Assembly (NCBI GenBank): GCA_017590115.1
Contig: JAGGNK010007448.1
Location: 1,342,815 to 1,406,814 of the forward strand
DNA: 64,000 nucleotides
Source of the DNA: Montifringilla adamsi
Lineage: Eukaryota; Chordata; Aves; Passeriformes; Passeridae
Reading direction: 5' to 3'
A program made the position numbers and the translations under genes. Shown here piece by piece: positions 12,301 through 33,476 of this stretch (the stretch's first letter is position 1; every line of letters begins with the position of its first letter). The notes beneath the pieces were generated by a model, which saw nothing but the letters and a program-made list of their open reading frames with translations, ran no database searches and was not told the origin of the DNA.

Positions 12301-15062
12301 AGGAGGCTGCAGGACTTTGGAACTAAGGATGTCAGATTATTGGTATGAATAATCAGCACCTGGGGAGGAAAAACCCCATTGTCACATAAACACAAGAGAC
12401 ACCAGAACAAGCACTTTTGTCGGGATTGAACTGGGGAGGCTGTATAAGAGCTCAGTATCTTATCCAGTATCATATAAAACGTTGCAGTAGGAAAGAACAA
12501 GCACTTTTGTCGGGATTGAACTGGGGAGGCTGTATAAGAGCTCAGTATCATATAAAACGTTGCAGTAGGAGATGGATTGTCAGAGAAGATCAAACATTTT
12601 ACATGAGATCTAAACCAGAGCCCAGTTCCTCACCTGAGAAATACCCTTAGATGGGCTAAGACAGGAACAACTACCTGTTCCTTCCTGGCAGAAGTTAACT
12701 TTAAAAAACACAGACAGGATTATTCTGACTCAACTGGTCTCTGTGTAGTATCACACAGGTGGGCAAATTCCTGACAAGAAAATTCCTTCTGGACTACCAT
12801 AAAACAACCACACACAGTCATATGAAACATGACAACTATAGTTAAGCATATTAATAGAATTGTTTAATAATTTCTGATTCCAACATTACCTTTTTTTGCA
12901 AGACCTTGCAAGTTGCAAAGGCCCCATAAGGAACCTAAAAATGATAAAAAAATAGTCATGTCAGACTTATCTTTTAAGCAGTTCTACACTGTCCACCTGT
13001 AAAGTGTGAACAGCTTGACTGAAAATAAAAGTGATGCTTAAAATCACTGCCCTCTGATTTGGGCCCAGTACTTCCCAGGGAGCTTCCATTTAAACAGCTT
13101 CCAGTGGCTCCCCATGACACAACAGTGCCACAGAACAGGCTGAGGCTTAGGTAGGAGTTCAAGCCTTGTGTGATTTAATACTCATTGTGCAGATGAGCTC
13201 AGGCAAAGGTTCAGCTTTCTCATCACAGAAATGCATTCTGTGGTTTGGCAACCTCACGACCACACTGCAGTGTGCTGAGAGAGAGTGAGCACCAGGCAGG
13301 ACAGAGTGTCCCTGATGTGCCAGGGGAGGGACAGGCACACCAAGAAGATGCCAGTTCAGTCCCTGCCAGACACAGCTGGGCACTGTGACCTTCCCTGCAG
13401 CACAGAACCAGCAGCAGCCAGACTCCTGTCCATGGTTAATTGTAAAACCAAACTGATGTCTCACTCCATTTATTGAAACAGCAATGAAAATGAAACAGCA
13501 AGACAGTTTTATGGTCCAAAAGGAGCTGGTAGGCATCCCAGATCAGCTGTGGCCCTGAGTGGAACTGGCTGGGTGGATTCTCTGTCTGCCACCCTGCCAC
13601 ATCCAGGCTGTCCCACACAGCCTGCGAACCCACACAGAGCTGCTGTTGGCTCCTGAGCTTGGAACAAAACATCCCAAAGTCTCAGCAAAGCCATTTCACA
13701 CTGCACAGCAGGCACCTCTCCTCTCCAGGATGGTGTCAAATCTCCACACTTTGCTTGGCAAGGGCATCCTGTATTCAGGACCAACATTTTGGAAGTAGAG
13801 ACAAGGAATAAAAATTAAAAGTGAGATAGAAATGGGTTTCTGCCTGAAGCTGGCCTGGCTGCCAGCAGGAAAAGCTGTGTCTGGGTGCCTGGCACTCTGT
13901 CACTGCCTGCCCACACACCAGCAGACAGATTGTTTCTCATTTAGCTGGTTGCTATAAAGGAAGCCAAGCTGGGAGTGAGACTTTCATCCTTACCCAGCAA
14001 CTTGGAAACAGGACTGGGATTTTCACCTACACACAAAAACAAGCATGGGTGGCAGACTGTGTAGCTCTAAGATTAGAAATACTCAGCCTTTGGCAAACCA
14101 GTTCCCTCAGGACCAGCAAAATTAAGCCATGAGGTCCCAAATTAGGGTCAAACAAGGTACTGGTGGAGGGTAGAAACCACTCTGCCCTTCTAAAGTATTC
14201 CAGGACAGAAACGGTGTTGAAGAATGAGACAGAACAGGCAAACTCCCACCAAAAAAAAACAGGGAAGAAGCCCCCAGCTGAAAGCCAGAGCTCAAGAGAT
14301 AGAGGAAAAGGTGGACCAGCAAAAATTTCTGTCTCAAGGCTCACAGGCATGAGAATAAATCTGACAGTTGGTACCAAGAAGCAGACAGAGAATCAGAGCT
14401 GTGAGTGAAGACTAGAAGTTGGAGAGGACATACCTCTGAGAGCTCACATCTGGATATGTCAAGGGTGTCGTCAGCACCAGCTTCTTTTGCCTGCAGAGGG
14501 AACAAACACATCCAGAGAATCAGACCATGCAGAAATACAGCACCTCTTGCTATATTCCAGAGAGCCCCAGAGACTTTGTGGACTGCCCATCCCTGGCAGT
14601 GTCCAAGGTCAGGCTGGACAGGGCTTGGAGGAGCCTGGGACAGGGAAAGGTGTCCCTGCCATGGCAGGGGTGACACTGGATGGGCTTTAAGGTCCCTTCC
14701 ATCCAAACCAGTCTGGGATTCTGTGGTTCTGTTCCAAAGTATTTTCCATGTTCAAATCAAGTCCATGCAATGCTGCTGCTAACAGCAATGGACCTGGACA
14801 GACACCACTCAGCCATGTCCCCAAAGCCACTTCTACACACCTCTGGGTCACTGCCAGGGATGGTGACACCACCACTGTCCTGGGCATTCTGTTGAAATGT
14901 CTGACAATGATTTTCAAGAAAAAAAAGTCCCAATATCCAACCTGATCCTCCCCAGGCACAGAGGACAGAAATTACCCTGGCAGTGCTTACCAGGCACATT
15001 TGGTACTCGAGGCGCTTCCGAGCATCGTCGCTGGGTTTCTTCTTCCTGGAGAAGAGAGGCAT
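362..15062 (-). CDS. LRSAM1: LRSAM1, E3 ubiquitin-protein ligase (N-terminal ~501 residues; 3' exons off the left edge)
   Basis: The family (LRR and SAM domain RING ligase, also called Tal) ubiquitinates TSG101 and acts in endosomal sorting and antibacterial autophagy in the cytoplasm. Eighteen coding exons, in transcript order: 15062-14991, 14490-14434, 12934-12890, 12359-12282, 11500-11432, 10865-10781, 9612-9491, 8439-8349, 7496-7366, 6759-6730, 6145-6023, 5937-5798, 5246-5202, 4242-4172, 3401-3302, 2617-2530, 1916-1842, 442-362. All have GT-AG borders and the phases join. The start [20 protein letters not shown] matches the vertebrate N-terminus. Leucine-rich repeats span about residues 30-215 (for example [26 protein letters not shown]). 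A charged coiled coil follows from about 260 ([36 protein letters not shown]). The second coiled coil is incomplete, and the PTAP, SAM and RING parts are outside the window. Compared with the human protein there is a small [10 protein letters not shown] variation near residue 225. Exon ends were set by eye and could be off by a base or two. Confidence 0.95.
3667..4157 (-). mobile_element. CR1 LINE 3' fragment, minus orientation
   Basis: The block starts with a cacagaatc-type CR1 tail read in reverse and runs into CTTCTTCTCCAGGCTGAG and CCCTCAGCTGCTCCTGGTG, typical of the reverse complement of a CR1 3' region. A shared core (CTGTCCAAAGGCTCCTGGAG, CCCATTCCCTGGGGAGCC) also occurs near 22300, 42600 and 54230. 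It fills the intron between two LRSAM1 exons and stops just short of the splice donor at 4170-4171. Confidence 0.8.
5322..5440 (-). mobile_element. Short CR1 3' tail, minus orientation
   Basis: AGAATCACAGAGTCACAGAA followed by GGAAGGGACCC and a segment with GCACAGGACAACCCAAACAA resembles the reversed 3' end of avian CR1 elements. The copy is short and diverged. Confidence 0.65.
9640..10020 (-). mobile_element. CR1 LINE 3' end, minus orientation
   Basis: Reading the minus strand gives the classic CR1 terminus: a reverse-transcriptase tail encoding [18 protein letters not shown], then GGTTGGACTCGATGATCTGG and an ATTCTGTG-like end. It lies in an LRSAM1 intron directly next to the exon at 9491-9612. 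It is close in sequence to the plus-oriented copy ending near 60087, so both belong to one subfamily. Confidence 0.9.
12404..12570. repeat. Imperfect 91-bp tandem duplication in an LRSAM1 intron
   Basis: Two adjacent copies both begin GAACAAGCACTTTTGTCGGG, at 12404 and 12495, and both end near GTTGCAGTAGGA. The first copy carries about 15 extra bases (an added TCTTATCCAGTATCA-like segment), otherwise they are nearly identical. It lies about 45 bp upstream, in transcript sense, of the exon at 12282-12359. Confidence 0.9.
14565..14735 (+). mobile_element. CR1 3' fragment, plus orientation
   Basis: Contains AGTGTCCAAGGTCAGGCTGG, GGACAGGGCTTGGAGGAGCC, GGTGTCCCTGCCATGGCAGG and ends CAGTCTGGGATTCTGTGGTT. 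Reversed versions of the same core occur near 20330, 33020, 52350 and 53190. Confidence 0.8.
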
Positions 15063-15104
15063 CTTCAGTCCTGACCCTGCCTCTGTCCAGGGCACAGACG
15101 GTCA
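14991..15104 (-). other. LRSAM1: LRSAM1 exon carrying the start codon and the end of the 5' UTR
   Basis: The ATG is the complement of 15060-15062. Upstream on the minus strand, an acceptor reading CTCTCTGCAG places the exon's 5' border near 15104, which leaves about 42 nt of 5' UTR in this exon. The 3' border is a GTAAGC donor at 14990. The remaining 5' UTR must come from upstream exon(s) near the CpG island. Confidence 0.7.
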
Positions 15105-18045
15105 CTGCAGAGAGAGGCTGAGGGATCCTGGGGTCTGTGTTTGCTGGGGAGCCTTGGCTGCAGAACTGGAACCTAAGTTGGGGGAAGAATTAAAAAGAAA
15201 ATAATTGTGTTAGTAATGAAAAAAAAATTAAAAAATGTCTTTGTTTAGCTGTATCCTACAGGCAGTTCCAGCACAGGGAAGTACAAACATGAGGCACTCA
15301 AGCCCTGCTGTGGTCTGAGAAGGGTTGGTTGTCTGGGATAGGCACAGAGAAAGGCTGCTGAGGGATCAGAGAAATGCAGGGTCCACTCCAGGAATTAAAA
15401 ATTAAAAAGCTGTATCAAGAAATCAAGTACCAGGGATAAAACCCAAACTGTTGAAACTCAAAGTCAATTCTGACACAATAACAAAGAACTGAGAGCAAGG
15501 ATTCCAGTTGGTTCAAGTGTGAGGGAGGAGAACTTGAACCTGAGAGAGGAAAGGTTGGCTGAAGGAAAAAGCCAAAAGGTGGAATGAGGAGTGCAGGTGG
15601 CTGAAGGGAACAGACACCAGGCAGCTCTGGAACAGGGCTCTGACCCAGCAGGGGAGGAAAAGGAGCTGTTGGCAGATTTTGAGGGAAAGGCAGAAAGCTG
15701 TGGCTGGACAAGGAATGGGGAGAGCAGCTGCTAATGAGGTGGTTCCAGTGGGGTGCAGGAAAAGAGATGGGGCCAGCGGAGCAATGGCATCAAGGAGAAA
15801 AAGGGATTTGTTGTGGCTGCATAGGACCAGGGGGCACAAATGAGCAAAGCAGAAAGAGCCTGAGCTGGGGCTGCAGCTCACAGGGGCTCCCAGAGGGACC
15901 TGGCTGGGAGGTAAGGCTGGGAGTTAGAGAAGAGCAGGAGGGCAACAGCGAGCCCCGGACAGCGAGAAACATTCTAAACACTTGCAGTGAGTTTTTTAAA
16001 CACTGCTTAAAATTCCTAAGCAATTAAAAATCAGCGCAAAGGAGGCACTGCTTCACCAGTGGAGCAGTAACTGGCACAGCTACACTTAACTCAGGGCTCA
16101 GTGGAGCTCAGGTGTTGACACAAAATGCTGGTTCTCTGCCAGCTCTGTGTCTGCAAACTGGCCCCAAAGGCTCCTGAGGAGCAGGCACTCACAGGATCCA
16201 GCCAGGAGAGTTCCCTGAGCAGGGAGAGCTCTGCCAAAATCTCTGTAAGATCTTTACAGAGATACATCCTCACTGTAAAGGTAAAATAATTCAGTAAAAT
16301 TAATCCCTCTTCCTTTCACTGCAGGAACAAGGAGGCAGAGACATCCTGAGTCACTGTCCTGCTGTCACAGCACTCACTGGGACAGGCCATGGGCCACAGC
16401 AGCAGCTGGCTCCAAACTCCTCTCCAGCAGTTCCATGGCTGCTTCCCTGCCATCCCAATTTCTGCCTCTTTAACCTGTTCAGATGACTGAAGTGCTGCTC
16501 AGAGCCAGCTCCCAGGGGAACCCCAGGACTGAGCAGGAAGGGAAGCTGGCTGTCAGGGAAATGCAGGGCAGAATCAAGGGCAAGACATCAGAGGCACAAA
16601 CAAAAGGAGATTTCAAGATAGGAGGCGGAAGCAAAGGTGCCTGCAACGAGATATCCTTGAACTGGTGAGCATGTAAAACTCTGCTGAGCATTTCTGCATG
16701 CCCTTGTCCCACCTCACCCTTCCCTATTCCAGGGATTCATTGGTCATGGAGACAGTGGGAAATCATCAGTTTTCACCCAAGAAAATGGATAAAGACAAGA
16801 AGGGCAGACAGTGAACAGGAAAAGAATCATATCAGGGGTCACAAGATGAAGGATCAGAGATTTGGTAAATGGATTGAACAGCTTTCAAAAGTGGAAATTT
16901 GCTTGAGTGAAGACACATCAAACTCAGCAGCCAGGAGTGAAAAAGGCCCTTGGCATGTGACCATTACAAGATGTAATTTGTATTTATTAAATTACTGAAA
17001 GAACTGCTTGTAAGTGCCCAGGCCAGCACCCACCCTGCAGGCAGTGAGCACCCAGCGACACCAAATCCTGATCCCCCTGCTCCCTGCAGGAATCAGCTCC
17101 AGGAGGAGCAGCCACACTCTTGGGAAGGGCACAGAATGTTTTCTGGGTGTTTCCCAATCTGCAGCTGTTGGGGTGATGACAGCAAAATAAAACCAAGCAC
17201 TTCATTTTACAACAGCTGTAATTCAAACACAGCAACACAGCTCTGGAAAAAGCTCCAGTTTTTAAAAAATTCTGGACACCATAAATCCATGTGGGCACAA
17301 GGTAAGGGTGTGGAAAGAAGAGATGTTTTATTTAGTCTGGGAAAACACACTCAGGAGCACAGTGAGGCAGCAGTGAGCCAGGGCCGGGATCTGGGTGGGC
17401 TCCTGAAGGTGCTGCCTGGCCCTGGGGGACAGAGGTGTCACCAGCCTGGCACAGGCTGCTCTGGCTGTCTGACAGGCTGTCAGCACCAGCCCTGCAGGCA
17501 CTGACAGGCCCAGAGGAGGCAGCAGCTGAACTGCAGCTCTGGAACTCGCTGTCCTGCATGGTTTGCCCTCTGTGCTGGAGCTGCCACAGCCTGAGCCTGC
17601 CCTGGAACAAATCTCCCCGCATCTTCACCAGTCCAGCTCTGCCTCTCAGTCCTTCCTTTCCTTCACCATCACTATTCTTCTCTTCTTCTCTCTGCGGGTC
17701 CCCCTCCCAGGGTCACACAGCTTCCAAGCTCCTCGTCTTCTTTACCCTTCCCTCATCCAGAACAGCGCCGTTCTGTGCCCGAGGGCCCAAACTCTCGGAA
17801 GGATGCAGGACTGAGTCGACCCTGCCGGGATTTTGGCTCGCAGCCCTCGGGCACCGGCCCGACACCTGGGGAGAGCAGCGATAGTGAGCGAGGGCAGCGC
17901 CTGCTCTGCGGCGGACACCGCGCAGCTCCGGGCACCGCCTGCTCCGGAGCCCTTCCGAGGAGCACCCCCGAGGCGCGGTGCCCGGTGGGGGCCCGGCGCA
18001 GCGCCAGTGTCCCACAGCGAATCCCCCCGGCCCAGCCCCGCTCAC
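15105..18045 (-). other. LRSAM1 5' UTR intron(s), no coding sequence recognised
   Basis: The stretch lies between the presumed non-coding first exon and the exon with the ATG. Purine-rich, low-complexity patches occur around 15500-15900 and 16480-16640. I saw no convincing CR1 fragment, RNA gene or conserved reading frame. Additional untranslated exons could be hidden here. Confidence 0.5.
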
Positions 18046-18340
18046 CGCTCTGTGCCGCCATCGCTGCCTCACCCCGGGTAACGTGACCAGCGGCACCAGC
18101 GAGCGGCGCGGCCGGAGCGCCCCGCCCCGCCCCGCCCGCCGCTCTGCCCGCCGCACCCCGCCGCTCTGCCCGCCGCGCCCCCTGGCGGCCGGAGGACCGC
18201 CCAGCCCGGCCGCGGGACTCCGGAATTGTCCGGGACGGGAACGATCCCCCGGGATCACCGAGTCCAGCCCGGGACTGATCCCCGCCTCGTCCCCAGCGCA
18301 GAGCGCTGAGCGCCACGGCCAGGCCTTCCTTGGACACCTC
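17760..18340 (-). promoter_or_regulatory. CpG-island promoter of LRSAM1
   Basis: The block is dense in CG dinucleotides and contains consecutive GC boxes (repeated CCCCGCC at about 18117-18140), with no clear TATA box. It sits between the LRSAM1 start region and RPL12, and the two genes are transcribed apart. In humans LRSAM1 and RPL12 are also head-to-head, which supports the reading as a conserved divergent promoter region. Confidence 0.65.
18046..18100 (-). other. LRSAM1: Probable LRSAM1 non-coding first exon
   Basis: On the minus strand a GC-rich segment ends in GCACAGAGCG followed by a GTGAGC donor (complement of 18040-18045). It lies in a CpG island head-to-head with RPL12. The first translated exon is about 2.9 kb further on, so a 5' UTR exon is expected here. 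The upstream limit is arbitrary and no transcript evidence is available. Confidence 0.4.
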
Positions 18341-18429
18341 CGGGGGCGGGGACTCCACCGGTGCCCTGGGCAACCCCTGCCAGTGCCTCACCACCCTTCC
18401 ACACAGCCCACGTTTTGCAACAGGGCTGG

Positions 18430-18430
<1 letters not shown>

Positions 18431-18515
<85 letters not shown>

Positions 18516-18570
18516 GTCTATCTCTATATATATCTCTATATATATTTACATATATATATATTGATATATA
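18431..18570. repeat. (TATC)21 microsatellite with a degenerate TA-rich tail
   Basis: Twenty-one uninterrupted TATC tetranucleotides occupy 18431-18514, followed by TGTC, TATC and a TATATA-rich stretch to about 18570. The tract sits between the LRSAM1 island and the RPL12 core promoter, roughly 140-280 bp upstream of the proposed RPL12 start site. Such tracts are usually highly length-polymorphic. Confidence 0.97.
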
Positions 18571-18620
18571 GAAATACAAATACACATCTACAGACATCCC
18601 GCCACAGCTCGCTCTTCGCC

Positions 18621-18720
18621 TCTCGCGAGGTCTCGGCCATCATTTATAATTTCCTGTCATCTCGCGAGATCTCGGAGGCTATATCTTAGGCCCGCACCAC
18701 CCGCGCTGTCTTTTCGCAGC
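18621..18720 (+). promoter_or_regulatory. RPL12: RPL12 core promoter: paired TCTCGCGAGR elements, TATA-like box, 5' TOP start
   Basis: TCTCGCGAGG at 18621-18630 and the perfect palindrome TCTCGCGAGA at 18660-18669 match the element known to drive many housekeeping CpG-island promoters (bound by BANP). CTATATCTTA at 18679-18688 lies about 25-30 bp before CTTTTCGC starting at C18710. That pyrimidine start fits a 5' terminal oligopyrimidine leader, the hallmark of ribosomal-protein mRNAs under mTOR control. The exact start site is inferred. Confidence 0.7.
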
Positions 18721-18796
18721 CCTCGGACGGCCTCGGTTCGCGCTCCGGGTTCCATCCGCCTCCATCTGCCTTTATCCCCCGCCATCCACCGCCGCG

Positions 18797-21402
<2,606 letters not shown>

Positions 21403-21467
21403 GACTGCAGAAAAGGAAGTTGCCACATGAAGGCTCCTTCAATTTTTTGTAGCACTTTAAATACTAA

Positions 21468-21473
21468 AATAAA
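21468..21473 (+). terminator. RPL12: RPL12 polyadenylation signal AATAAA
   Basis: AATAAA lies 66 bases after the stop codon and is followed by a GT-rich stretch (GTTGTCTGC, GCTGGTTTGATTTG), consistent with cleavage near 21490 and the very short 3' UTR usual for ribosomal-protein mRNAs. Confidence 0.9.
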
Positions 21474-22189
21474 GACCCAGTTGTCTGCAAACATTTGCTG
21501 GTTTGATTTGTCCCTGTCCCATGCTGTGAATTTTCCTTTAAGGAAACTCTACCTGTCTTCTGGAAATACAGCACCTTTGGTGTGATGTGTCCTTGCCCAT
21601 TCTGGATGGGTTGAAGCGGGAATGGAAGTGTGGCTGTTAAAAAATGGAGTGAGGAATGAGAGCAGAAGGTTTAGCCTTGCTTATTCAAAATGAGATTCAT
21701 TTGTGTCCTTTGCTCTCTGATGACATTTGCGTCACTGCCCTGGTGACTTGAGGGCCACAGAGCCTGAAGTGGGGCTGTAGTGACAGGAAAAGGCATGATC
21801 AAAAAACCCCGTTTTTATCAAATCTACGAGCCCTGGCAGACACTAATTGTCCCGGGCATGCCACTGTGTCCCTGTCAGTGTGGAGGGGAGCTGCACCCTC
21901 CTCACTCCAAGAGCAAAACTGAGCGATGCCTGACCTGGGTATGCCCAGCCATTGGAATCCCACGAGGGATCTCTCTGTCCCTGTGTGGTGTGGCTGTGCC
22001 TTGGGCAGCTCTGCCTGGGCTCCAGGCCTGTGCTGGCCCCTCTCACACTGTCCCCAGCTCCACGTGCAGCTGATGGAGTCAAAACCAGGAGAGTTTGTGG
22101 CTCTGCACTTTAATCTGTTTTCCCCCAGCTGATTGTAGGGCCTTTCTCTGCAGCAGCAAGATAAAAAACAAATACAATTGAAATTCCAG

Positions 22190-22455
22190 GCACTTCCATG
22201 CTGAGGGAACAGGAGCTGCTGGGCCAGGGCAGCTCAGGTTGGAGCTCAGGGCAAGGCTCTTCCCCCAGAGGGTGCTGGCACTGCCCAGGCTCCCCAGGGA
22301 ATGGGCACGGCCCCGAGGCTGCCAGAGCTCCAGGAGCCTTTGGACAGCGCTGCCAGGGATGCCCAGGGTGGGCTTGTTGGGGGGTCTGGGCAGGGGCTGG
22401 GCTGGGTGGTCCTTGGGGTCCCTTCCTGCTCAGGATACTCTGTGGTTCTATCTGG
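22190..22455 (+). mobile_element. CR1 3' fragment, plus orientation
   Basis: Contains GGGCCAGGGCAGCTCAGGTT, CCAGGGAATGGGCACGGCCC and GCGCTGCCAGGGATGCCCAG, ending GGATACTCTGTGGTTCTAT. It is the reverse complement of the copies near 3667-3950, 42480-42790 and 54100-54390, so all four belong to one CR1 subfamily. Confidence 0.8.
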
Positions 22456-23194
22456 TTCCTTTGTTGGAATTGACCTTGGTACCATGTTTCAACCTGGGAA
22501 TAATTTGGATGCTCTCAGAATAGGTCAGGTGTGTCTCCTCGTGCTCTGTAACCTGCCCAATCTCTCCAAGGATTTGTGTGGCACAAATTCTGATAAGGTA
22601 CAGGAGTAGAAAACCTTTGTGTGATGAGTGGCCACAGCTGAGGGGGCTGCAGAGGGCTGCTGGGATGGATCCCCACCCTCACCCCAGGCCAGCCTGGCTG
22701 CGATGCCAGGGGAGGGCTGGGTCCCTTCCAGCTGAGGCTTCGCAGGGGTTCCACAGCAAAGCTGCACTAACGCCTGTGCTGCCGGGGCAGGGCAGCCTGG
22801 CAGGGACTGCAGCTCCTCCAGCCGCAGCTCCACTTTAAACTCAGTTAAAATCTCTGTGCCCCTGGTGTTGGAAACCCACTCTGGTGTGAGCCCCGACAGT
22901 CTCAGGAGCTGTTCAGCCTGATGCTGTCTGGGCTGTTCTGTGTGGATTTCCCTCCACTTGGCAGTGCTGGAAACAGTTGGAAAAAAGATTCCTTTTGCTT
23001 ACAGGGAGTTCTCTGGGACAGGACCTGTAACCTTTCCTTTCCCAGGCTGCCCCAGGGCATGTGCTCTGGTAGGAGCAAAGCAGTGCTTGGAAGGAGGGTT
23101 TGCCCTGCCAATAATTAATATTTTCCAAATCATGCTTCTTCAAGACAAGGCAGAGGGTTCCAACCTACATTAACATCACATTTAAACCCATCTT

Positions 23195-23480
23195 CTTGAT
23201 TTAATTTAGTATCTTTATTAATTATATAGATGAAGGGATCAAGTGCAACCTCAGCAGGCTGGCGGGTGCCACCAAGCTGAGGATAAAGTGACAAATCTGA
23301 GGGAAGTGATGCCATCCAAAGGGACTTGGACAAGCTCGAGCAAGCTCAACAACCTCATGGGAATCTCACGAGTTTTAACCTGGCCGAGTGCTAGAGCTGC
23401 ACCTGGGTCTGGGCAACTCTGGGATCAGTCCAGGCTGGGGATAAGCAGATGGAGCAGCCCTGGGAGGATTCCACAAATCT
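23195..23480 (+). mobile_element. Degraded CR1 reverse-transcriptase fragment, plus orientation
   Basis: GATGAAGGGATCAAGTGCAA, CACCAAGCTGAGG, GATGCCATCCAAAGGGACTT and GGACAAGCTCGAG are typical of the 3' part of the CR1 pol reading frame. The frame is broken and the copy appears old. Confidence 0.7.
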
Positions 23481-24411
23481 TTAGGCTTTTTTCGAGGGGA
23501 ATGAAGATGTAGAGGGCACCCTGGGCTGAAATCTGAACAAAAAATTGCTGTGACACCCTCAGAGGTCCTGAAGTAACCCCCAGTGCTGAATGGCTGGAGG
23601 TTCTGGCAGTACCTGCCCGGGTGGGGAGACTCTTGGGGCGACCCCACACCAGCTCTGGGGTCGCTCTGTGCTGTCTCCGGGCGGGTACAGCCGCACAGCC
23701 GGGGCCGCACAGCAACGCTGTGCACGGAGGGAACGCCGGGCTGTCCCGGGCAGGGCCGGGAGCTGGGCCCGTGATCCCGGTGGGTATCCCCTGCTCGGGA
23801 CCCTCTGATCCCCGCCCGATCCGGCCGGGACGTGGCTCTCCCCGCACGGCTCGTCGGGGCCGCGCGGGGCGTCCGAGCGGAGCGCCCGAGAGCCGCCGCA
23901 TCCGCGCGGCGGGGCCGCCGCCGCCATGTGCCACCGGCACGCGAGCCGGGGCTCCTCGGCCCTGGGGGTGTCCCAGGCCCTTCCTGGGGTCCCCGGGGGT
24001 GTCCCCGGCCCTGTTCCCGATCCCGGTGTCCCCGTTCGGCCCCGGGGGGCGCGGTCCCTTTAAGCGCTGCCGCCGGCACCAAGCTTCCCGCGAACGTGAC
24101 GTCACCGCCCGCGCCTCCCGCGCCCGCGCCGCCCGCTCCCGCGCGCGGGGCCCCGTCCCACGTGACACGAGCCGCGGCCCGCCGCGCGCACATTGGCCGC
24201 GCCGGGCGGGGCGGGGGGCGGCGGCGGGGCCGGGGCGAGGGGTCCGGCCGGAGCTGCCGGGCTGGGAGGGCCGTGCTGTGCATTAGCGGGCCATGCCGGG
24301 GCCGTACGGGGCCTTGCGGAGCCGTGCCGTGCGGAGCCGGGCCGTACCGTGCAGTCCCGGGCCGTGCCGGGGCCGTGCGGCCGCGCTGACGGCGCTCTCG
24401 CTGTGTTCCAG

Positions 24412-33476
<9,065 letters not shown>

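Larger units (their letters stand above)
21490..23590. other. Intergenic interval between RPL12 and ZMYND19
   Basis: No gene was recognised here. It holds two CR1 fragments (about 22190-22455 and 23195-23480) and otherwise unremarkable sequence. This is where the LRSAM1-RPL12 block joins the ZMYND19-DPH7-MRPL41-PNPLA7 block, two blocks that are far apart on human chromosome 9. Confidence 0.6.

Noticed and set aside
12404..12570. CRISPR-like direct repeats
   Set aside because: Only two long copies exist with no spacers, in a vertebrate intron; it is a simple tandem duplication.
18330..18689. Open frames encoding repeated Tyr-Leu-Ser-Ile
   Set aside because: They are translations of the TATC microsatellite and have no gene context.
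23375..24283. 302-residue open frame on the minus strand in the ZMYND19 CpG island
   Set aside because: It is Arg/Pro/Ala-rich with no family resemblance. CG-rich DNA lacks stop codons by composition, and the frame runs antisense through the promoter.
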